A DNA stretch of 6,393 bases from Paracoccaceae bacterium (GTDB lineage: Bacteria; Pseudomonadota; Alphaproteobacteria; Rhodobacterales; Rhodobacteraceae): positions 1 to 6,393 of the forward strand of contig JABSSB010000203.1 of the NCBI GenBank assembly GCA_013214715.1. Direction: 5' to 3'. Shown piece after piece: positions 3,206 through 6,393 of this stretch (position 1 is the first letter of the stretch; the number at the start of each line of letters is the position of its first letter). Both the position numbers and the translations under genes were made by a program. Under the pieces are notes generated by a model. The model was not told the origin of the DNA and did no database searches. It saw only the letters and a list, made by a program, of their open reading frames with translations.

Positions 3206-5539
3206 ATGGCTGATGTGACCGACGATCCCGACACCCCCGAAAGTGCCGATCTGGCAGAACCTTTGCGCCGCGCGATTGGCGACCGCTATCTGACCTATGC
3301 GTTGTCGACGATCATGCACCGGGCGCTGCCGGATGCGCGCGACGGGCTGAAGCCGGTGCATCGGCGTATCCTTTATGCGATGCGCGAATTGCGCCTCGCA
3401 TCGGGCGGAGGATTCCGGAAATCGGCGAAGATTTCCGGCGATGTGATGGGCAATTATCACCCGCATGGCGATGCCGCGATCTATGATGCGATGGCGCGTC
3501 TGGCGCAGGATTTCAACGTGCGTTACCCGCTTGTCGACGGGCAGGGCAATTTCGGCAATATCGACGGTGATAACCCCGCTGCCTCCCGCTATACCGAAGC
3601 GCGGATGACCGTAGTGGCCGAAGCGCTGCTGGAAGGGCTGAACGAGGATGCCGTTGACTTTCGGGAAAACTATGATGGCACGCTGTCAGAACCCGTGGCG
3701 CTGCCCGCGACCTTCCCGAACCTTCTGGCCAATGGCGCCTCGGGTATTGCTGTTGGCATGGCCACGAATATCCCGCCGCATAACATCGCGGAACTGTGCG
3801 ATGCCTGCCTGCATCTGATCAAGGCCCCCGACGCGCGCGACGACACGTTGCTGCAATACGTGCCCGGCCCGGACTTCCCCACGGGCGGCGTCATTGTCGA
3901 GCCGCGCGAGAGCATAGCCCAGGCCTATCGCACGGGGCGCGGTTCGTTCCGGCTGCGCTGCGCCTATGAGGTTGAAGATCTGGGGCGTGGGCAGTGGCAG
4001 ATCGTGGTCACGGAGATCCCCTATCAGGTGCCGAAATCGCGTCTGATCGAAAAGATCGCCGAGCTGGTCACCAGCAAGAAAATCCCGATCCTTGCCGATA
4101 TCCGGGACGAAAGCGCCGATGACATCCGCATCGTGCTGGAACCGCGATCGAAGAATGTGGACCCCAATGTACTGATGGGGATGCTTTACCGCAATTCCGA
4201 TCTTGAGGTGCGGTTTTCGCTGAACCTCAATGTGCTGATAGACGGGGTCACGCCCAAGGTCTGTTCGATGAAAGAGGTGCTGCGCGCTTTCCTCGATCAT
4301 CGCCAAGACGTGTTGCAGCGCCGCTCACGCCATCGGCTGGGCAAGATCGATCACCGGTTGGAGGTGTTGGAAGGCTTCATCATCGCCTTCCTCAATCTTG
4401 ACCGGGTCATCGACATCATCCGCTATGATGACGATCCCAAAGCCGCGCTGATGCGCGAGGAATGGGGGCGCAGCTATGCCCGCGCCACCTCTGAGGCGGA
4501 TTATGTCTCTCCCCCGGCTGGTGAGGGTGAACTGAACGAAACGCAGGCGGACGCGATTCTCAACATGCGTCTGCGCAGCTTGCGGCGACTGGAAGAGCTG
4601 GAGCTGAAGCGCGAGCAGAGCGAGCTGATGAAAGAGCGCGCTGCGCTGGAAGACCTGCTGGCCGATCCATCCCTGCAATGGGCGCGGATTTCCGAGCAAT
4701 TGCGCGAAACCCGTAAAACCTTTGGCAAAGACTATCTAGGTGGCGCGCGTCGCACCCGCTTTGCCGAAGCCGAGGACATCGAAGAGGTCCCGCTGGAAGC
4801 GATGATCGACCGTGAACCGATTACGGTGGTCTGTTCTCAAATGGGCTGGATCCGAGCCATGAACGGCCATATCGCCTTGGATCGTGAGTTGAAATTCAAG
4901 GATGGTGATGGGCCGCGATTCATTTTCCATGCCGAAACCACGGATCGTCTGCTGCTTTTTGCATCGAACGGGCGGTTCTATACGATTTCGGCGGCCAACC
5001 TGCCGGGCGGGCGCGGCATGGGAGAGCCGCTTCGTATCATGATCGACCTGCCCAATGAGGTCGAGATCGTGGATCTGTTCCTGCATCGTCCGGGCGGGAA
5101 GCTGGTCGTGGCGTCCAATGCCGGCAACGGTTTTGTCGTGGCCGAGGACGAGGTGCTGGCCCAGACCCGAAACGGGCGGCAGGTGTTGAACGTCAAGGAT
5201 GATGTGGCCAAGGTCTGCGTGCCGGTAACGGGCGATCATGTGGCCGTTGTGTCGGAAAACGGCAAGCTGCTGGTTTTCCCGGTCGATGAGCTGCCCGAGA
5301 TGGGCCGCGGCAAGGGCGTGCGCCTGCAGAAATACAATATGGCGCGCGGGCGTCAGGGCGCGCTGGAGCTGGATGGCGGCTTGTCGGATCTGACGACCTT
5401 TGCCCTGTCGGAAGGGCTCAGCTGGACAATGGGCGGAGGCAAGACCCGGACCGAAGATATGACCGAGTGGCTGGGCAAACGGGCCGGGGTCGGCAAACGC
5501 CCGCCGCACGGATTTCCGAAATCTTACAGATTTGACTAA
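3206..5539 (+). CDS. parC: DNA topoisomerase IV subunit A (ParC)
   Basis: ParC is the DNA-cleaving subunit of topoisomerase IV, which works with ParE to decatenate daughter chromosomes and relax supercoils. The 777-residue protein opens with the breakage-reunion domain (RYLTYALSTIMHRALPDARDGLKPVHRR, here split as residues 27-45 and 46-54). The catalytic arginine-tyrosine pair is R128-Y129 within AASRYTEARM. A charged coiled-coil stretch lies around 450-500 and a beta-pinwheel DNA-wrapping domain from about 530 to 740 (repeats such as QMGWIRAM, ASNGRFYTI, ENGKLLVF). The length and the absence of a canonical GyrA box (QRRGGKG) in the pinwheel indicate ParC rather than GyrA. At the quinolone-determining site the usual serine is A90, while the acidic partner is D94. 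ATG at 3206 is preferred to GTG at 3188 or 3155, which would add a tail unlike relatives; its Shine-Dalgarno is weak. No clear terminator follows. Confidence 0.95.
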   Translation: MADVTDDPDTPESADLAEPLRRAIGDRYLTYALSTIMHRALPDARDGLKPVHRRILYAMRELRLASGGGFRKSAKISGDVMGNYHPHGDAAIYDAMARLAQDFNVRYPLVDGQGNFGNIDGDNPAASRYTEARMTVVAEALLEGLNEDAVDFRENYDGTLSEPVALPATFPNLLANGASGIAVGMATNIPPHNIAELCDACLHLIKAPDARDDTLLQYVPGPDFPTGGVIVEPRESIAQAYRTGRGSFRLRCAYEVEDLGRGQWQIVVTEIPYQVPKSRLIEKIAELVTSKKIPILADIRDESADDIRIVLEPRSKNVDPNVLMGMLYRNSDLEVRFSLNLNVLIDGVTPKVCSMKEVLRAFLDHRQDVLQRRSRHRLGKIDHRLEVLEGFIIAFLNLDRVIDIIRYDDDPKAALMREEWGRSYARATSEADYVSPPAGEGELNETQADAILNMRLRSLRRLEELELKREQSELMKERAALEDLLADPSLQWARISEQLRETRKTFGKDYLGGARRTRFAEAEDIEEVPLEAMIDREPITVVCSQMGWIRAMNGHIALDRELKFKDGDGPRFIFHAETTDRLLLFASNGRFYTISAANLPGGRGMGEPLRIMIDLPNEVEIVDLFLHRPGGKLVVASNAGNGFVVAEDEVLAQTRNGRQVLNVKDDVAKVCVPVTGDHVAVVSENGKLLVFPVDELPEMGRGKGVRLQKYNMARGRQGALELDGGLSDLTTFALSEGLSWTMGGGKTRTEDMTEWLGKRAGVGKRPPHGFPKSYRFD

Positions 5540-5546
5540 GCGCGGT

Positions 5547-5575
5547 TTGCGCGGTCGCGGGCTTTGCGCTAGCGT
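5547..5575 (+). promoter_or_regulatory. Candidate promoter for the lipoprotein gene
   Basis: TTGCGC (5547-5552) and TAGCGT (5570-5575) are spaced by 17 bp in the 62-bp gap after parC. The element is GC-rich and only partly matches sigma-70 consensus, so the lipoprotein gene may also be co-transcribed with parC. Confidence 0.3.
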
Positions 5576-5601
5576 CAGTCAAAACAAGGCAGGACGGGCA
5601 T

Positions 5602-6198
5602 ATGAGCTTTCTGAGCAGGCTGGTGGCATGTGTGGCGCTGATTGGGCTGGCAAGCTGTGGCGACACGGATATGTCGGATGATCCGTTGCAGGATCTGGGC
5701 GCGTTTGAATTTGGCGTGAATTACGTCTTTGCTGACAAGGCTATTCCCGTGGGGCCGAGTCGCCGGGCGCAGCCCGAAGAATGGACCAGCGCTATCGCGC
5801 AAGCGATGCAGAATCGGCTGGGTCGCTATTCCGGGGGACAGAAATACGATATCGGCATCTCGGTCGAAAACTATGCTTTGGGCGTGCCGGGCGTGCCGAT
5901 CATCTACAATCCCCGCAGCACGCTGATCGTCTTTGTGAATGTCTATGATCCCAATACCGACAAATGGCTGGCGCGGCAGAAGCAGTTGCAGGTTCTGGAA
6001 TCGACCAACGAGAAAACGGTTCTGCTGGGCACGGGGCGCACGCGCAGCCGCGAAGAACAGATCAGCGGATTGTCCTTTGCTCTGGCGCGCGAGATCGAAG
6101 ACTGGCTGGAAGATCAGCATCAGGCCAATGGCTGGTTTGCCCCAATCCCAAGCTTTGATCCCGGGTCTGAGGGGGCCTTGGCGCAGCCCGAAGGCTGA
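5602..6198 (+). CDS. Predicted lipoprotein of unknown function
   Basis: The 198-residue product begins with a lipoprotein signal peptide, MSFLSRLVACVALIGLASC, with the lipobox LASC and lipidation at C19. The next residue is Gly, not Asp, so by the E. coli +2 rule it would go to the outer membrane, though that rule is uncertain in alphaproteobacteria. The mature part is a single compact region: an EFGVNYVF strand, a helix with WTSAIAQAMQNRLGRY (about 61-76), a YDIGISVENYALGVPGVP strand (about 82-99), ALIVFVN-type strands, and a C-terminal helix with LAREIEDWLED. I do not recognise a named family. ATG at 5602 follows an AGGACGGG ribosome binding site. It is 62 bp after parC and 118 bp before tuf, in the same direction. 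Confidence 0.82.
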   Translation: MSFLSRLVACVALIGLASCGDTDMSDDPLQDLGAFEFGVNYVFADKAIPVGPSRRAQPEEWTSAIAQAMQNRLGRYSGGQKYDIGISVENYALGVPGVPIIYNPRSTLIVFVNVYDPNTDKWLARQKQLQVLESTNEKTVLLGTGRTRSREEQISGLSFALAREIEDWLEDQHQANGWFAPIPSFDPGSEGALAQPEG

Positions 6199-6225
6199 TT
6201 GCAGGCGCTGTTGTGCAAACCGCGC

Positions 6226-6254
6226 TTGATTTTCCCTGCGAGACCCAATAAGTC
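6226..6254 (+). promoter_or_regulatory. Candidate tuf promoter
   Basis: TTGATT (6226-6231) and TAAGTC (6249-6254) with an optimal 17-bp spacer form the best sigma-70-like promoter in the window. It would start transcription near 6261 and give tuf a leader of roughly 55 nt. Independent transcription is expected for a highly expressed gene. Confidence 0.5.
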
Positions 6255-6274
6255 GCCCGCGCAGAAGCGAAACC

Positions 6275-6298
6275 GGGTCCAGTGGTGGACCCCATTTT
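6275..6298 (+). terminator. Terminator-like hairpin in the tuf leader
   Basis: GGGTCCA (6275-6281) and TGGACCC (6286-6292) pair perfectly around a GTGG tetraloop, followed by CATTTT. It could terminate transcripts arriving from the lipoprotein gene, or attenuate tuf, since it lies downstream of the candidate tuf promoter and only 24 nt before the tuf ATG. The T-tract is short. Confidence 0.45.
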
Positions 6299-6316
6299 CA
6301 AAAGGGCGCCTTGAGA

Positions 6317-6393
6317 ATGGCAAAGGAAAAGTTTGAGCGTACGAAACCGCACGTCAACATTGGCACGATTGGCCATGTTGACCACGGCAAGAC
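6317..6393 (+). CDS. tuf: Elongation factor Tu, 5' end (partial)
   Basis: EF-Tu is the GTPase that delivers aminoacyl-tRNA to the ribosome. The 25 complete codons read MAKEKFERTKPHVNIGTIG then HVDHGK, a typical EF-Tu start that includes the G1/P-loop motif GHVDHGKT (the T codon is cut by the window edge). ATG at 6317 is unambiguous by homology, although the Shine-Dalgarno is poor (TTGAG close to the start). The preceding gene is a lipoprotein rather than fusA, so this is not the str-operon copy. Many alphaproteobacteria carry a second tuf copy upstream of tRNA-Trp, secE and nusG, and this may be that copy. That cannot be verified here. Confidence 0.97.
   Translation, partial: MAKEKFERTKPHVNIGTIGHVDHGK

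Noticed and set aside
3686..5509. Several long minus-strand frames opposite parC, for example 3686-4306 and 4736-5509
   Set aside because: They are antisense shadows of a strongly conserved coding region. Their translations are rich in His, Arg, Gln and Pro without domains.
1..6393. Mobile element, CRISPR array or defence system
   Set aside because: No transposase, integrase, regularly spaced repeats, terminal inverted repeats with target duplications, or defence-type genes are visible; the identified genes are core chromosomal ones.

Overview
The window looks like a chromosomal segment of a Rhodobacterales (roseobacter-type) alphaproteobacterium. The evidence is high GC content, coding style, a ParC protein of the alphaproteobacterial type, and gene content (PduO-type cobalamin adenosyltransferase, HIG1-type twin-transmembrane protein, SH3b protein, parC, lipoprotein, tuf) that I recall as clustered in this order of bacteria. 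No mobile element, CRISPR array, phage gene or recognisable defence system is visible.

Layout. Positions 1-593 hold no convincing complete protein gene but an unusual concentration of perfect inverted repeats; a low-confidence partial minus-strand frame runs off the left edge. Positions 594-2942 carry four minus-strand genes, transcribed from right to left: an SH3b-domain membrane-anchored protein, a YbbO-like short-chain dehydrogenase/reductase, a 66-residue HIG1-type twin-transmembrane protein and the cobalamin adenosyltransferase. The last two are separated by a single base and are probably translationally coupled. Positions 2943-3205 form an AT-rich divergent promoter region that contains a perfect CtrA-type box (TTAA-N7-TTAAC). 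Positions 3206-5539 encode ParC (topoisomerase IV subunit A, 777 aa). Positions 5602-6198 encode a predicted lipoprotein of unknown function. Positions 6317-6393 hold the first 25 codons of tuf (EF-Tu), preceded by a plausible promoter and a leader hairpin followed by a T-rich stretch.

Functionally this is mostly housekeeping: chromosome decatenation (ParC), translation elongation (EF-Tu), cofactor metabolism (adenosylcobalamin) and small envelope or membrane proteins. The parts most worth a second look are non-coding: the hairpin-dense 0.6 kb left region, the CtrA-like box upstream of parC, and the tuf leader with two mutually exclusive hairpins. I see no strong evidence for a new multi-gene system here; the left region is the best candidate for an undescribed structured RNA.
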